Source of the DNA: JAWLDV01 sp046537975
GTDB lineage: Bacteria; Desulfobacterota; Desulfobulbia; Desulfobulbales; SURF-16
Reading direction: 5' to 3'
Length of the DNA stretch: 64,000 nucleotides
Assembly: GCA_046537975.1 (NCBI GenBank)
Contig: JBKHJR010000003.1
Coordinates: 10,676-74,675, forward strand
Positions within the stretch are counted from its first letter, which is position 1. Each line of letters starts with the position of its first letter. Of the stretch, positions 1 to 9,254 are shown in pieces. The notes beneath the pieces were generated by a model. That model was not told the origin of the DNA. It did no database searches and was given only the letters and a program-made list of their open reading frames with translations. The translations under genes and the position numbers were made by a program.

Positions 1-221
1 GTCGTGGCAAAGTGTTGGGCATGGATTCAGAGAAAAACTCAGAGATTATAAAGGCCCAGGTGCCAATGGCAGAGATTCTGGAATACACCCCGGATCTCAC
101 CTCGATTACTGCGGGCCGGGGATACTTTACCACTGAATTCTCCCATTACGAAGAGGTACCTGCTCATATAATGGAGAAGATCACAACGGAAGGAAAAAAT
201 AAGGAAACAGGACAAAAATGA
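1..221 (+). CDS. Elongation factor G-type GTPase, C-terminal fragment (5' end outside window)
   Basis: The reading frame is open from the left edge (in frame from base 3) and ends at 221. The visible 70 or so residues match the C-terminal end of EF-G domain V, with the family signatures RGKVLGM, AQVPMAEILEY, DLTSITAGRG and EFSHYEEVPAHI. EF-G drives ribosome translocation, but this may be a fusA-like paralogue rather than the main copy, because the usual ribosomal-protein and tuf neighbours are absent on the visible side. The stop overlaps the next start (ATGA at 218-221), so the two genes are probably translationally coupled. The GTPase domain cannot be seen. Confidence 0.85.
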   Translation, partial: RGKVLGMDSEKNSEIIKAQVPMAEILEYTPDLTSITAGRGYFTTEFSHYEEVPAHIMEKITTEGKNKETGQK

Positions 222-748
222 AGCAATCATACCGCTGCGCCGTCCTGACCATAAGTGACAAAGGGGCCGCCGGACAAAGGGTGGATAGCAGTGGTCCCGG
301 GCTGACGGAAATGCTGAAGAGACAGGAATCCTTTCAGGTGGTTGATTCTTCTGTAGTGGCCGACGATAAAGAAGAAATCAAGGATGTTCTCTGTAAGTGG
401 GCTGATAAGGAGCGGATCGATCTCATCCTCAGCACAGGGGGAACCGGAGTCAGCCCCAGGGACGTGACCCCGGAGGCCACCAGGGAGATAATTGAAAAGG
501 AAATCCCCGGCCTCGCTGAAGCCATGCGGCAGACCAGCCTCAGTAAAACCCCCTATGCCATGCTCTCCAGAGCAGTTGCCGGGATCAGAAAAACCACTCT
601 TATTATCAATCTGCCGGGCAGTGAAAAGGGAGCAAAAGATAATCTGGAGGCGATTTTGGCAGCTCTGCCCCACGCCGTATACAAAATAAAAGGGGGAACC
701 AGGGACTGCGGGGACGAGAGATCAGATACCGGAGGTCAGACGGAATAA
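218..748 (+). CDS. MogA/MoaB family molybdopterin adenylyltransferase-like protein
   Basis: The 176-residue product has the full MoCF-domain layout: an N-terminal strand with AVLTISDKG, a DSSGP motif near residues 24-28, and the binding loop STGGTGVSPRDVTPEAT near residues 72-88. Members adenylate molybdopterin before metal insertion in molybdenum or tungsten cofactor synthesis, in the cytoplasm. The length is normal for MogA/MoaB. The start is fixed by the ATGA overlap with the upstream EF-G-type gene. No other cofactor genes are nearby, so whether it acts as MogA or MoaB is not decided. The last 20 residues are polar and look like a loose tail. Confidence 0.85.
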   Translation: MKQSYRCAVLTISDKGAAGQRVDSSGPGLTEMLKRQESFQVVDSSVVADDKEEIKDVLCKWADKERIDLILSTGGTGVSPRDVTPEATREIIEKEIPGLAEAMRQTSLSKTPYAMLSRAVAGIRKTTLIINLPGSEKGAKDNLEAILAALPHAVYKIKGGTRDCGDERSDTGGQTE

Positions 749-780
749 ATAGTTGTTTTCTATTTTATTATTAAAGACAA

Positions 781-1863
781 TCAGGATATTGAAACCTGTC
801 CTTCCTCCCCCTTGCGGGGCATAATTTCTCCTATTAAATAAGGCTGTTCTCCCAGAGCACTGAACTGCTGCATAACATCATGGACAATCTTTTTATCCAC
901 CACGACAGCCAGACCCAGGCCACAGTTAAAGGTCCGGAACATTTCATCTTCAGGGATGTTGCCTTTTGATTGAAGAAAACCGAAGATCGGCTGGACCGGC
1001 CAGCTCCCTTTATGGAGTACGGCCTTACAGGACTTCGGAAGAATTCTCGGAATGTTGTCCACCAGGCCGCCGCCGGTAACATGGACAAAGCCGCGTATCG
1101 GAAAATGCCTGCAGATATTAAGAACAGGCTCAACGTAGATCCGGGTCGGCCGGAGCAGCTCCCGGCCTACAGTATCTTCCAGCTCTTCCGGCTGATCATC
1201 AACCGAAAGGCCAAGCTCCTCAAAACAGATCTTGCGCACCAAGGAATAACCATTACTGTGTAGACCACTTGAGGCCAGACCTATAATCTTGTCTCCCACC
1301 TTGGTATCGGAACCGTCAATGATCTCACTCCTCTCAACTATGCCTACCACAAAACCGGCTATATCGTATTCCCCGGGGCTATAAAGACCGGGCATTTCCG
1401 CAGTTTCCCCCCCGATCAGGGAACACTGGGCTGTTTTGCAGCCCTCGGATATACCTTTAACCACTTCGGTGGCCACTTCGGTATCAAGTTCTCCCACCGA
1501 AAAATAGTCAAGAAAAAACAAAGGCCTGGCCCCGGATACCACAATGTCGTTTACACACATGGCGACCAGATCGATCCCTATAGTATCATGGCGTCCGCAC
1601 ATGGAGGCTATATTAAGTTTGGTTCCCACCCCGTCAGTGGAGGAAACCAGGATCGGATCCTCATAACGGTCCTTCCCCAAAGCAAACAGGCCGCCGAATC
1701 CCCCTATATCAGTAAGGACACCCCGGCGGAATGTGGATGAAACCAGCGGCTTAATATTGCTGACAAAATCATTGGCCTTATCTAAATCAACGCCTGCTTC
1801 GGTATATCTGGAGACTTTATCGTTACTCATGAAATTATAACAGTTTTTAAGCTTGGGATTCAC
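781..1863 (-). CDS. purM: Phosphoribosylformylglycinamidine cyclo-ligase (AIR synthetase)
   Basis: PurM closes the imidazole ring of formylglycinamidine ribonucleotide with ATP, giving aminoimidazole ribonucleotide in purine synthesis. The product shows YTEAGVDLDKAN at the N-terminus, GGFGGLF, the SSTDGVGTKL nucleotide-binding segment, DLVAMCVNDI, GGETAEMPG, SSGLHSNGYSLVR and VTGGGLVDNIPR, all characteristic of the family, at the normal length of about 350 residues. The longest frame starts with GTG at 1863, preceded by AGGG; an ATG 11 codons later (1830) would give the more usual N-terminus but has no visible ribosome site. It converges on the MogA-like gene with a 32-base gap. Confidence 0.95.
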   Translation of the reverse strand: MNPKLKNCYNFMSNDKVSRYTEAGVDLDKANDFVSNIKPLVSSTFRRGVLTDIGGFGGLFALGKDRYEDPILVSSTDGVGTKLNIASMCGRHDTIGIDLVAMCVNDIVVSGARPLFFLDYFSVGELDTEVATEVVKGISEGCKTAQCSLIGGETAEMPGLYSPGEYDIAGFVVGIVERSEIIDGSDTKVGDKIIGLASSGLHSNGYSLVRKICFEELGLSVDDQPEELEDTVGRELLRPTRIYVEPVLNICRHFPIRGFVHVTGGGLVDNIPRILPKSCKAVLHKGSWPVQPIFGFLQSKGNIPEDEMFRTFNCGLGLAVVVDKKIVHDVMQQFSALGEQPYLIGEIMPRKGEEGQVSIS

Positions 1864-2623
1864 CTTTTGATCCCTGTCATTAACCTGAAAACAGGGGATT
1901 GAATAAACATGGGAGGATGTTATTACCGGTGATGAAAAAAGTCAATCTCTTTCTGTTTAATTATCCTTTTTAGCGGCTCTGTTTTTAAATCAGGCCCCAC
2001 TCCTGGCAATGATGACAGTTCAAAGCTATTTCAGTTCTTATTCCGGCTTCCCTGTACAATTGTGCATGGATCGTCTTGATAAATTAACAATCCCGCCTTT
2101 GTTTTCCCTTAGACTCTTCCCGGGCAGGAAGAAGAGCAAGTCCGGCAGGCCACGGCCAAACAAAGGGATATGTATTCCGGCGCTTCTGACTCCTGTAACA
2201 GGACAAATTGTTATCTACTTCACAATGTACCAGGATCCCGGCCAGGATTATAACCCGAAAATCACTTTTATTTAGTGGAGATACGGAACATAATTTTTTG
2301 CTGCTTGTCTGAAATTAAGCTTTGAGTTAAATTGGGATAAATTCTCAAATATATTTCGCCACCGGACAATCCGGAGTAGCTCCAAGTTGGTCTGGTCTGC
2401 AGAGAACAAAAAAGATAAAAATATGGACATTTAACTTAGACAATGAAGAATTCAACGCTCTTAATAATTATTATAATTACCTTCGGGGCGGCTGTTTATT
2501 TTTGGGCCGGGCATGATTATGGTTTTACCTGAAACAGTAATTATGAAGCGCCTCAGGCAGAGGTGCAGCGTCCCTTAACAGGGAACAACCAATAAAAATC
2601 ATACACTACGGAGTAATTATATA
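1864..2623. other. Intergenic region of 760 bases
   Basis: This gap separates the divergent purM and zinc-ribbon genes. An 88-codon frame at 2009-2275 has no recognisable composition or ribosome site and is not called. At 2443-2532 a 29-codon frame would encode a single hydrophobic helix (LLIIIIITF), like the start of a membrane or secreted protein, but it has no ribosome site and ends at once; it could be a decayed N-terminus. Nothing else is supported. The region is more AT-rich than the flanking genes. Confidence 0.4.
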
Positions 2624-3283
2624 ATGCTATCAACCAACCAGTGTCTGAAGTACGCAGAAGAAGAACACTTCTGCCCCTATTGCAACAGCCGCTTAACCTG
2701 CTGCCAAACCCCGATAATACCAGTGGGCGACGGTCTGGGCTGGGGATCGGAAGTGATGTTTATATGTCTTAACAATGAATGCCCTCCTTACGTAAAGGGA
2801 TGGCAACATATTGAAGAACAGTACGGCCATTTTGGCTCCTATCGCCACATGCAGCTTCCCGGAGAGAAGAGGGGTGAGATGATGATGGTCGGCAGCAGTG
2901 AGGCCTTTACCGGCTGTGCCCTGGACCCTGAACAGCTGAAGGAAGAAAACCAGCGTTACCAGGAGGAGATAAAAGCAGTCGAAGCTTTAGAAACCTGTCT
3001 TGAAAAACAGGACCTGAGCCCGGTTCTCACCCTCATACTTGATGACAATGCTAATTTCTCCGGACGGGAAAGGGCCTGTGAATTACTGATCCAGCTGGAT
3101 GACTTTGCCTGTATTGACCCGATCCGCAACCATACCTTTACCAACAAGGAAATTGAAGAGAAGGCGGACAAAGCCATATTGACGATCCTGCAAAACCACT
3201 ACAAAAAAGAATGCCCCTACTGTGCGGAGATAATCAAACAGCAGGCTAAAACCTGTATGCATTGCAAGGAAAAACTGGGCTGA
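2624..3283 (+). CDS. Double zinc-ribbon protein with helical middle
   Basis: The product has 219 residues. An N-terminal CPYC pair near residues 17-20 is followed by further cysteines (CC near 26-27, C48, C53), and a second ribbon at the C-terminus has CPYC and CMHC near residues 198-215. Between them, residues 100-190 are helical and resemble one or two degenerate HEAT repeats (SGRERACELLIQLDDFACID). The conserved stretch with VGDGLGWGSEVMFICLNNEC resembles uncharacterised zinc-ribbon proteins that I associate with Desulfobacterota. The function is unknown; zinc binding is inferred from the cysteine spacing. A GGAG lies 12 bases before the ATG. It stands alone, upstream of tRNA-His. Confidence 0.75.
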   Translation: MLSTNQCLKYAEEEHFCPYCNSRLTCCQTPIIPVGDGLGWGSEVMFICLNNECPPYVKGWQHIEEQYGHFGSYRHMQLPGEKRGEMMMVGSSEAFTGCALDPEQLKEENQRYQEEIKAVEALETCLEKQDLSPVLTLILDDNANFSGRERACELLIQLDDFACIDPIRNHTFTNKEIEEKADKAILTILQNHYKKECPYCAEIIKQQAKTCMHCKEKLG

Positions 3284-3362
3284 TCACAAGGTTCCTATTT
3301 TTTCTTGCCAATCCAGGCGCAATCTATTATAGATACAGAGATTGCTTGACAAGTATTCAGTG

Positions 3363-3439
3363 GTGAGCGTGGCTCAGTTGGTTAGAGCACCGGGTTGTGG
3401 CCCCGGAGGTCGTGGGTTCAAATCCCATCGCTCACCCCA
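3363..3439 (+). tRNA. tRNA-His (anticodon GTG)
   Basis: The acceptor arm GTGAGCG at 3363-3369 pairs with CGCTCAC at 3429-3435. The anticodon stem CCGGG/CCCGG encloses GTG at 3397-3399, and the T arm carries GGTTCAAAT. A G at 3362 can act as the extra -1 base opposite discriminator C3436, which is the histidine identity element. The CCA end is encoded at 3437-3439. A terminator follows directly. Confidence 0.97.
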
Positions 3440-3448
3440 GACAAGACA

Positions 3449-3489
3449 AGGGATTGTGGCTTACGGGCCATAATCCCTTTTTATTTTTT
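3449..3489 (+). terminator. Rho-independent terminator after tRNA-His
   Basis: The arm AGGGATTGTGGC pairs with GGCCATAATCCCT across a short TTACG-type loop and is followed by a T-rich run (CCCTTTTTATTTTTT). It lies 10 bases past the tRNA end. Confidence 0.85.
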
Positions 3490-3538
3490 GCCCCAGCTGC
3501 AGGGGATGGTTATCTGAAATCCCGCTTCACAAATAAAC

Positions 3539-3650
3539 AGGGGCAAGATTAAGAGAAAGTTCCGGGGAATTACTTGACATGATCTTCTTTTATCTCAGCA
3601 TATTAAAGTATGGGTCCTTTGTTTGGTCCACTTGCCCGGATCAGGTGGTC
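3539..3650 (-). repeat. Dispersed intergenic repeat, copy 1 (inverted)
   Basis: Read on the minus strand this matches the elements at 6921, 11919 and 41229: CCACCTGATC, then GTGGACCAAACAAAGG, CCCATACTTTAA, GCTGAGATAAAAGA, CATGTCAA, and a trailing ATTCCCCGGAAC. The tail (TCTCTTAATCTTGCCCC) matches the heptamer-tract side of copy 2. Two short inverted repeats inside (CCACCTG/CAAGTGG, and a TTAATATG/CATGTCAA pair) suggest a structured element. No coding sequence is present in it. Confidence 0.85.
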
Positions 3651-3779
3651 GGAACATTGCAGTCAAAATAACATAACCCGAGACCTTCGTCTCCGGACCA
3701 ATTACTAAAAGAAATTATCTGACAACACCGCTGAATTGCCATCAACTTACCACACTTTTTAACAAGATAGGTTCAACTG

Positions 3780-5009
3780 ATGACTTCCGGTTTTCTTAAG
3801 CTTTTAAAAAATCTTTTTGTCCCCAACGGAATTTTTTTTCTCGCCATCTTTCTTGGCTTTATCTACTCTTCCCTGCCTGAAGTCCTTTGGCCCTACTCCC
3901 GACTTTACCCATATGTTCTCTATATAACTGCTGCCGCACTTTGCTGGCGATTTCACAGGGACCGCTACATATTCGCCATAATTTGCATAGGAGTCTACGA
4001 GAGAGTCCTGTATTATCTTGTTTCCGGGAACGGGGAATCGATCAAGGCGGAAGGCCTCTCAGACCCCGGAATTATTCTTTTACTACCGATCAACCTGGTT
4101 ATTCTGGAACTGATCAAGGACCGGGGACTTCTGACCTTCTGGGGAATTCTGCGCTGGATTCTGATTGCCGGCGAATTAAGTTTCCTGGGCTTCATGTATC
4201 TGAATCCCGCAAGTCCCCTGACCCTAACAGTCCAAAACTGGTCAGCAGGTCTTACCGCTTATCCGGAAAGCTTTGCCATGGGGCTGGTACCGGTGGTATT
4301 TCTGCTGGCGCTTATAATTTTCGCCCTCCTCTTTCTATTCAGACAGTCCTCCTCGGAAAGCAGCTCTTTCTGGGCCCTTATCATGCTTTATCTGGGTATT
4401 CATCATTTTGAAAACCCGGAAACCGCTACTTATTTCCTCTCCTGCACTTCATTGATTTTCATCAGCTCCATACTGGAAACATCCTATCGCCTCGCCTATT
4501 TTGACGAACTTACCGGCCTTCCGGGACGGCGGGCCCTGAACGATCAGCTCGTACGGCTGGGAAACAAATATACGATCGCTATGATTGACATAGACCACTT
4601 CAAGAAGTTCAATGACCGATTCGGCCATGATGTCGGGGACCAGGTACTGAAGATGGTGGCCTCAAAACTGAAGGGGGTGCCCGGGGGCGGCAGGCCTTAC
4701 AGGTACGGCGGGGAAGAATTTGCCGTTATATTTTCCGGCAAATCACTGGAGCTGACCAAGCCCTGTCTCGAGTCCCTGCGCAACACCGTTGAAAATACAG
4801 ATTTTACCCTGCGGGGATTGGGCCGCTCATTAAAAAAGAAGAGCCCGCCCAGGAAAAAAAGGCGGCCCGGAAAATCAGTCAGGATAACGGTGAGCATCGG
4901 GGTCGCCGAGAAAAACAGCATGCATCCTGATGCCGGTTCTGTTATCAAGGCCGCCGACCAGGCGCTTTACCGGGCTAAAAAGTCGGGGAGAAACAGGGTC
5001 ACCGTCTAA
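3780..5009 (+). CDS. Membrane-bound diguanylate cyclase (GGDEF)
   Basis: The 409-residue protein has about seven or eight hydrophobic helices in residues 1-235 and then a GGDEF domain at about 240-409. DELTGLPGRRALND begins the domain, DIDHFKKFND is the metal site, and YRYGGEEFAVIF carries the GGEEF signature, so it should make cyclic di-GMP. The RxxD inhibitory site five residues before GGEEF is absent (PGGG there), so product inhibition is probably lost. A very basic insert (KKKSPPRKKRRPGK) sits near residues 356-369. The membrane part matches no sensor family I can name. It converges with the Kef-type antiporter, 11 bases apart. Confidence 0.85.
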   Translation: MTSGFLKLLKNLFVPNGIFFLAIFLGFIYSSLPEVLWPYSRLYPYVLYITAAALCWRFHRDRYIFAIICIGVYERVLYYLVSGNGESIKAEGLSDPGIILLLPINLVILELIKDRGLLTFWGILRWILIAGELSFLGFMYLNPASPLTLTVQNWSAGLTAYPESFAMGLVPVVFLLALIIFALLFLFRQSSSESSSFWALIMLYLGIHHFENPETATYFLSCTSLIFISSILETSYRLAYFDELTGLPGRRALNDQLVRLGNKYTIAMIDIDHFKKFNDRFGHDVGDQVLKMVASKLKGVPGGGRPYRYGGEEFAVIFSGKSLELTKPCLESLRNTVENTDFTLRGLGRSLKKKSPPRKKRRPGKSVRITVSIGVAEKNSMHPDAGSVIKAADQALYRAKKSGRNRVTV

Positions 5010-5020
5010 TTCAAACCGAT

Positions 5021-6676
5021 CTACAAAACAGGAAAGGTTTCCCTGTCTCCTCTATACTTACAGCCCAGGCTATCTCCCAAGGTCTGACAGACATGCCTGG
5101 CAAAACCCGAGCCGGCCTCGGACAACACATTATAAGCGACATCAGCTCCGGACTCTTTAAGCTCGGCGACCTGATCATCAAAAACGGCGGTTGCGGTTAC
5201 CTTGCCCTCGAAACCGGCTCTTTTCAATTCCTGCAGAGCAAACATATTGGCATTATGATTGGGCATGGTGAGCATAACCAGCCTGACCTTTCCCATGGGG
5301 ACCTCGGTCCAGAAATCATAATCTGCCCCATCCCCCCAGATGACATTTCTTCCCATAATCTGATTAGCAGAGACCGTCTCCTTGTTATTATCAACTCCGA
5401 GGACATGGCCCTCATACTGCTGATCAGCGGCATCATAGGCTCCGGAACCAACTCTCCCCATTCCAAAGACAAGCACTTCCGCATCACCAAGATCAATGGG
5501 AAGATCCCCGGGATGACGGCTCATGGTTTCCAGGTGACTGAGAACCTTGGAAAAATAATTATAAAGATTATGAACCCGACTATTTACGAAGGAGCTAAGG
5601 ATAAAGGAAAAAGTTAGAGCCAGGGCCATGATAATAAGCCAGTCAGAATCAAGCATACCCCTGGCACAGGCTATGGAGGTGCAGATAAGACCGAATTCCG
5701 AATAATTGCTTAAAACCATACTGGAAAGAAAGGATGTTCTGCCCCGTAATTTAAACCTGGTAAGAAGGACAATGAAAAAGACTGACTTGACTACCAGAAG
5801 GCCAAGAAACAGCAGGGCAATCAGGATATGAGTAATCTCCGGGATACCGGTCAGGCCAATACTGAAAAAAAAGCCTATAAGAAAAAGATCCTTGAAAGAA
5901 TAAAGAGACCTGGACAGCTCCGAGGAGCGGGGATGGTGAGAAATAAGGGCACCGATCACCAGGGCGCCGAGATCGGGCTTCAGGCCGACCAGCTCAAAAC
6001 TGGTAGCTCCCAGAGCGGTCGCCACAAAAAGACCGCCCAGGGACTGGAGTTCCCCGTGCCCTAACCGGTCCAGAATATACATTAGCAGCGGCCGGATCAG
6101 AAAAAGAAAAACAGGTATCAGCAGGGCCCAGGGAGAAGGCCAGCTCCCTTTGGAGATTGTGATAAAGATAACCGCAAGGATGTCCTGCATAATAAGAATG
6201 CCGATAGCCACCCTGCCGTGAAGGGCATTCATCTCCCCTCTTGCCTCAAGCACTTTAACTGCGAAAACAGTACTGGAAAAACCGGCGGCAAAGCCTACCA
6301 ACAGGACCTCCTCCATAGGCATACCTTCAAAAAAATGAACCGCCCCCAATATTCCGAGTCCGTTTATAATTAGGGCAAAAAAACAAGTGGAGAGGGTAAG
6401 GTGGATTGTGGCTCCGGCCCAGCATACCGGATCAAGAAGGGACTTCAGGTCGAGCTTCAGGCCGATGGTGAAGAGAAGGAGCAGTACTCCTAAATCGGCA
6501 ATCACCCCAAGTGCCAGGGAACCGTTGGTAATCCCCAGATAATTAAGAAAAAATCCGGATAACAGAAAGCCTATCATGGGGGGCAGCCCTGCCTGGCGGG
6601 CACCGAAACCGAAAATAAAAGCGGCGGTTATCCAGATCACATTGACCAGTTCCGGAGATTCAAAAAACATTTCCAT
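5021..6676 (-). CDS. Kef-type cation:proton antiporter with NAD-binding domain
   Basis: The 551-residue protein has a CPA2 antiporter core of about 12 membrane helices (residues 8-385), including PPMIGFLLSGF, LLFTIGLKLDL and the conserved KPDLGALVIGALIS. A TrkA-N/RCK-like Rossmann domain follows at about 400-540 with VLVFGMGRVGSGAYD. Such proteins exchange K+ or Na+ for protons across the inner membrane. Unlike KefB/KefC there is no glutathione-regulated partner next to it, and the architecture is closer to YbaL. The ribosome site AAGGTGAT lies just before the ATG. The ion is unknown. Confidence 0.88.
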   Translation of the reverse strand: MEMFFESPELVNVIWITAAFIFGFGARQAGLPPMIGFLLSGFFLNYLGITNGSLALGVIADLGVLLLLFTIGLKLDLKSLLDPVCWAGATIHLTLSTCFFALIINGLGILGAVHFFEGMPMEEVLLVGFAAGFSSTVFAVKVLEARGEMNALHGRVAIGILIMQDILAVIFITISKGSWPSPWALLIPVFLFLIRPLLMYILDRLGHGELQSLGGLFVATALGATSFELVGLKPDLGALVIGALISHHPRSSELSRSLYSFKDLFLIGFFFSIGLTGIPEITHILIALLFLGLLVVKSVFFIVLLTRFKLRGRTSFLSSMVLSNYSEFGLICTSIACARGMLDSDWLIIMALALTFSFILSSFVNSRVHNLYNYFSKVLSHLETMSRHPGDLPIDLGDAEVLVFGMGRVGSGAYDAADQQYEGHVLGVDNNKETVSANQIMGRNVIWGDGADYDFWTEVPMGKVRLVMLTMPNHNANMFALQELKRAGFEGKVTATAVFDDQVAELKESGADVAYNVLSEAGSGFARHVCQTLGDSLGCKYRGDRETFPVL

Positions 6677-6920
6677 ATCATCACCTTATCGTGACTAATC
6701 GCTCCCCGCTCAAGGTCAACCAGCGGTTAAAAAACTCAATACTGGCCCAATCCTGCCAAGAATGAATAACTAAAAATATATCGACTAAAACCAAATTGAA
6801 AGTAATAATAGCGGCTTAATACCGGAAAAAGAAACAGTAAGTCTGGAAGGAAAAGAAGAAATCAAAAATTATACGGCAATGGAGCGAGTACAGTGAACCC
6901 CAAAATAATATCATAACTTC

Positions 6921-7054
6921 AGTCCACCTGATCCCGACAAGTGGACCAAACAAAGGGCCCATACTTTAACATGCTGAGATAAAAGAGAATCATGTCAATT
7001 AATTCCCCGGAACCCTCTCTTAATCTTGTCCCTTGCCCCTTGTCCCTTGAACCT
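6921..7054 (+). repeat. Dispersed intergenic repeat, copy 2, with heptamer tract
   Basis: This is a full copy: CCACCTGATCCCGACAAGTGG can form a hairpin, followed by ACCAAACAAAGGGCCC, ATACTTTAACATGCTGAGA, TAAAAGAGAATCATGTCAAT and TTCCCCGGAAC. It runs into a heptamer-like tract (CTTGTCCCTTGCCCCTTG) to about 7054. It lies in the 526-base gap between the antiporter and proX; nothing else is recognised in that gap. Confidence 0.85.
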
Positions 7055-7202
7055 CAAAATCTCCGGGGACGGGAACTCTGAATATACCTTCAGCAGCACC
7101 GGGACGCTCCACCGGTGATCAGGTAACAGCGATGAAAATATATATCATAATGGGAGCAACTGGCTTGATATCTCTTTCAGCACCCAATCCTCATTTCCTG
7201 AA

Positions 7203-8228
7203 TTACTGTAAGGCCCTGGCCTTCTGCAGCCAATCGTCCCATTTCTGCTGATTGTCCTTGATCCACTCATCCACATGGCGTTCAATGTCAGACTCGGAAT
7301 CCTCACCTTTATTCATCTTGTCATTCTGATCGCTTATATCTTTTAAAGGCAGAGTGAAAAGCTGGAAAAACTTCTTTATATCCGGATGACTTTCCACAAA
7401 CTCCTTATTGGCCGCAATTCTTATATCACTTACCACAAAACCGAACTTTACAGGATCAGTCACCGCACCTTTCACTCCGGAAACCGCCATCCTGTCTTCA
7501 AATCCTTTTTGATTTTCCGAAGGAACAATTTCCGGAACATTGATCCACATAACATCCTTTCCCGGTTTCAGTCTGGCAATGGTCCAGTTAGGCGCCCAGG
7601 TAAAAAAGAAAACCGGCTTATCATTTTTATAATCGGCAATGGCCTGGGCCATCCCTGCCGAATAAGTGGCATCTATAGGATTGATATGCTCTCTGAGGCC
7701 ATAGACGTCGAGATGATGGTTTATGGTATTTGCACATCCCCAGCCCGGTGTACAGGAGACCAGATCAGCCTTACCATCGCCGTTGGAATCAAAAGCCTCC
7801 TTTACTTCCGGTCTCTTAAAATCATTAAGCGATTTTATATCATATTTCTCCACATCCCTCTTGGAGACAAGATAACCCTGCAGGGTGCCGGACTTTAGTA
7901 TATATCCGTAAGTATCGGCAGTCTCATAAAAATTATCGGGCAGCTGATTGTTATGGAGAGGGAACCAGCCGTTGGCCCAGTAATCCACATCTCCAAGTGC
8001 TACGGATTGATAGAAAATGGAATTCTGCAGATCCCTGGGTTTCTTTACCTCATAACCGAGCTGAGTAAGCCCCCGCCTGACCAGGGCCTCCTGAAAATAG
8101 CCGGTATTCCAAGTGGCACGGGCCGGCTGGATAACCTCTTTTTTACCGTTATTACCACAGCCTGTAGTAATGCTGAGAGCCAGGACCGCGGCAATCAAAA
8201 AAATCCAGCAGGAATTTAATCTGATCAT
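7203..8228 (-). CDS. proX: Glycine betaine/proline ABC transporter substrate-binding lipoprotein
   Basis: This periplasmic protein captures glycine betaine or a related osmolyte for import. Residues 1-24 form a lipoprotein signal with the lipobox TTGC, so it is lipid-anchored rather than soluble like E. coli ProX. The mature part shows the ProX signatures: ATWNTGYFQEAL, DVDYWANGWFP, GWGCANTINHH and PVFFFTWAPNW, the last three rich in the tryptophans that build an aromatic cage for the quaternary amine. A DSNGDGKADL loop near residue 148 resembles a calcium-binding EF loop. AGGAGA precedes the start. It is the last gene of the proV-proW-proX operon. Confidence 0.93.
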   Translation of the reverse strand: MIRLNSCWIFLIAAVLALSITTGCGNNGKKEVIQPARATWNTGYFQEALVRRGLTQLGYEVKKPRDLQNSIFYQSVALGDVDYWANGWFPLHNNQLPDNFYETADTYGYILKSGTLQGYLVSKRDVEKYDIKSLNDFKRPEVKEAFDSNGDGKADLVSCTPGWGCANTINHHLDVYGLREHINPIDATYSAGMAQAIADYKNDKPVFFFTWAPNWTIARLKPGKDVMWINVPEIVPSENQKGFEDRMAVSGVKGAVTDPVKFGFVVSDIRIAANKEFVESHPDIKKFFQLFTLPLKDISDQNDKMNKGEDSESDIERHVDEWIKDNQQKWDDWLQKARALQ

Positions 8229-8306
8229 TTTCTTCTCCTCTGTCTCTTACGTTTATGGCACTTAAACCACAGGGAAGGTATTTCAGCCTCGCCCTTACAA
8301 AACCTT

Positions 8307-9158
8307 CTAATTCTGTTTCTTCCCAAGAGCCTGCGTAACCCGATCCAAAACCATGGCCATGAGAACAATACTGATTCCGGCAATAACCGCCAAACCTATA
8401 TCCATGTTGTTAAGTCCCCGGACTACAGGCATGCCCAGGCCGCCGGCCCCGATTAAGGCGGCGATCACCACCATGGACAGCGACATCATGATGGTCTGAT
8501 TGAGGCCGGCCATAATGGTAGTTCTGGCTAAAGGGAGTTGTACTTTATAAAGTACCTGCCTTTTTGTGGCTCCGAAGGCCAAAGCCGCTTCCACCAGTTC
8601 AGGATGAACCTGCCTGATTCCCAGAGAGGTCAGACGTATTATGGGCGGCAAAGCAAAAATAATAGTAGCCAGCACCCCGGCGACCGTACCCACACTGAAA
8701 AGCATAACTACCGGAACCAAGTAGACAAAGGGCGGGGTAGTCTGCATGGCATCCAGTATCGGCCTCAGAAAAGATTCAAAGGTATCATTGCGGCCGGCAA
8801 ATATCCCCAGGGGAACACCGATGATTGTACAAAACACCACAGCACAGAGAACCATGGCAAGAGTAGTCATGGTATCTGCCCACATTCCCAGTAATCCAAC
8901 CACAATAAAAGTGATTATAGTAAACAGGCTCAGCTTATATCCGGCAGCCCGCCAGGCTATAACACCTATAATTGCAATGACGATAAGGGGGTGAAGGGAA
9001 GACAGTCCTGAATTAAGGCCCTCCAGGGTTCTTTCAACCGGCCATTTAATGAGCTGAAAGACTTCACGGTAATTCAGCACCAGCCAGTCAACTGCCTGGT
9101 CCGCCCACTTATCAAGAGGGATTACCTTTTTGTCCAAATCCAAGATACTTAAATCCAT
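8307..9158 (-). CDS. proW: Glycine betaine/proline ABC transporter permease
   Basis: The 283-residue protein has six or more membrane helices and the binding-protein-dependent permease signature EAALAFGATKRQVLYKVQLP near residues 192-211, which contacts the ATPase. GGLGMPVVRGLNNMDIGLA near the end is typical of ProW/OpuAB. An N-terminal segment (PLDKWADQAVDWLV) precedes the first helix, as in ProW. It acts in the inner membrane with ProV and ProX. It sits 96 bases after proV and 78 bases before proX. Confidence 0.93.
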   Translation of the reverse strand: MDLSILDLDKKVIPLDKWADQAVDWLVLNYREVFQLIKWPVERTLEGLNSGLSSLHPLIVIAIIGVIAWRAAGYKLSLFTIITFIVVGLLGMWADTMTTLAMVLCAVVFCTIIGVPLGIFAGRNDTFESFLRPILDAMQTTPPFVYLVPVVMLFSVGTVAGVLATIIFALPPIIRLTSLGIRQVHPELVEAALAFGATKRQVLYKVQLPLARTTIMAGLNQTIMMSLSMVVIAALIGAGGLGMPVVRGLNNMDIGLAVIAGISIVLMAMVLDRVTQALGKKQN

Positions 9159-9254
9159 ACCATAGACCTCATTACTGTATTAGCCGGCAGGTTCCGGGCT
9201 TATATCCGTCTTTCCCGTCAATCAGCCGGCCAGCCGAATTTAAACAAGAATTTT

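Noticed and set aside
2009..2275. An 88-codon frame in the purM/zinc-ribbon gap
   Set aside because: No ribosome site, no domain, and composition like non-coding DNA.
2443..2532. A 29-codon frame for one hydrophobic helix
   Set aside because: No ribosome site and no conserved context; it could be a small membrane peptide but cannot be supported from sequence alone.
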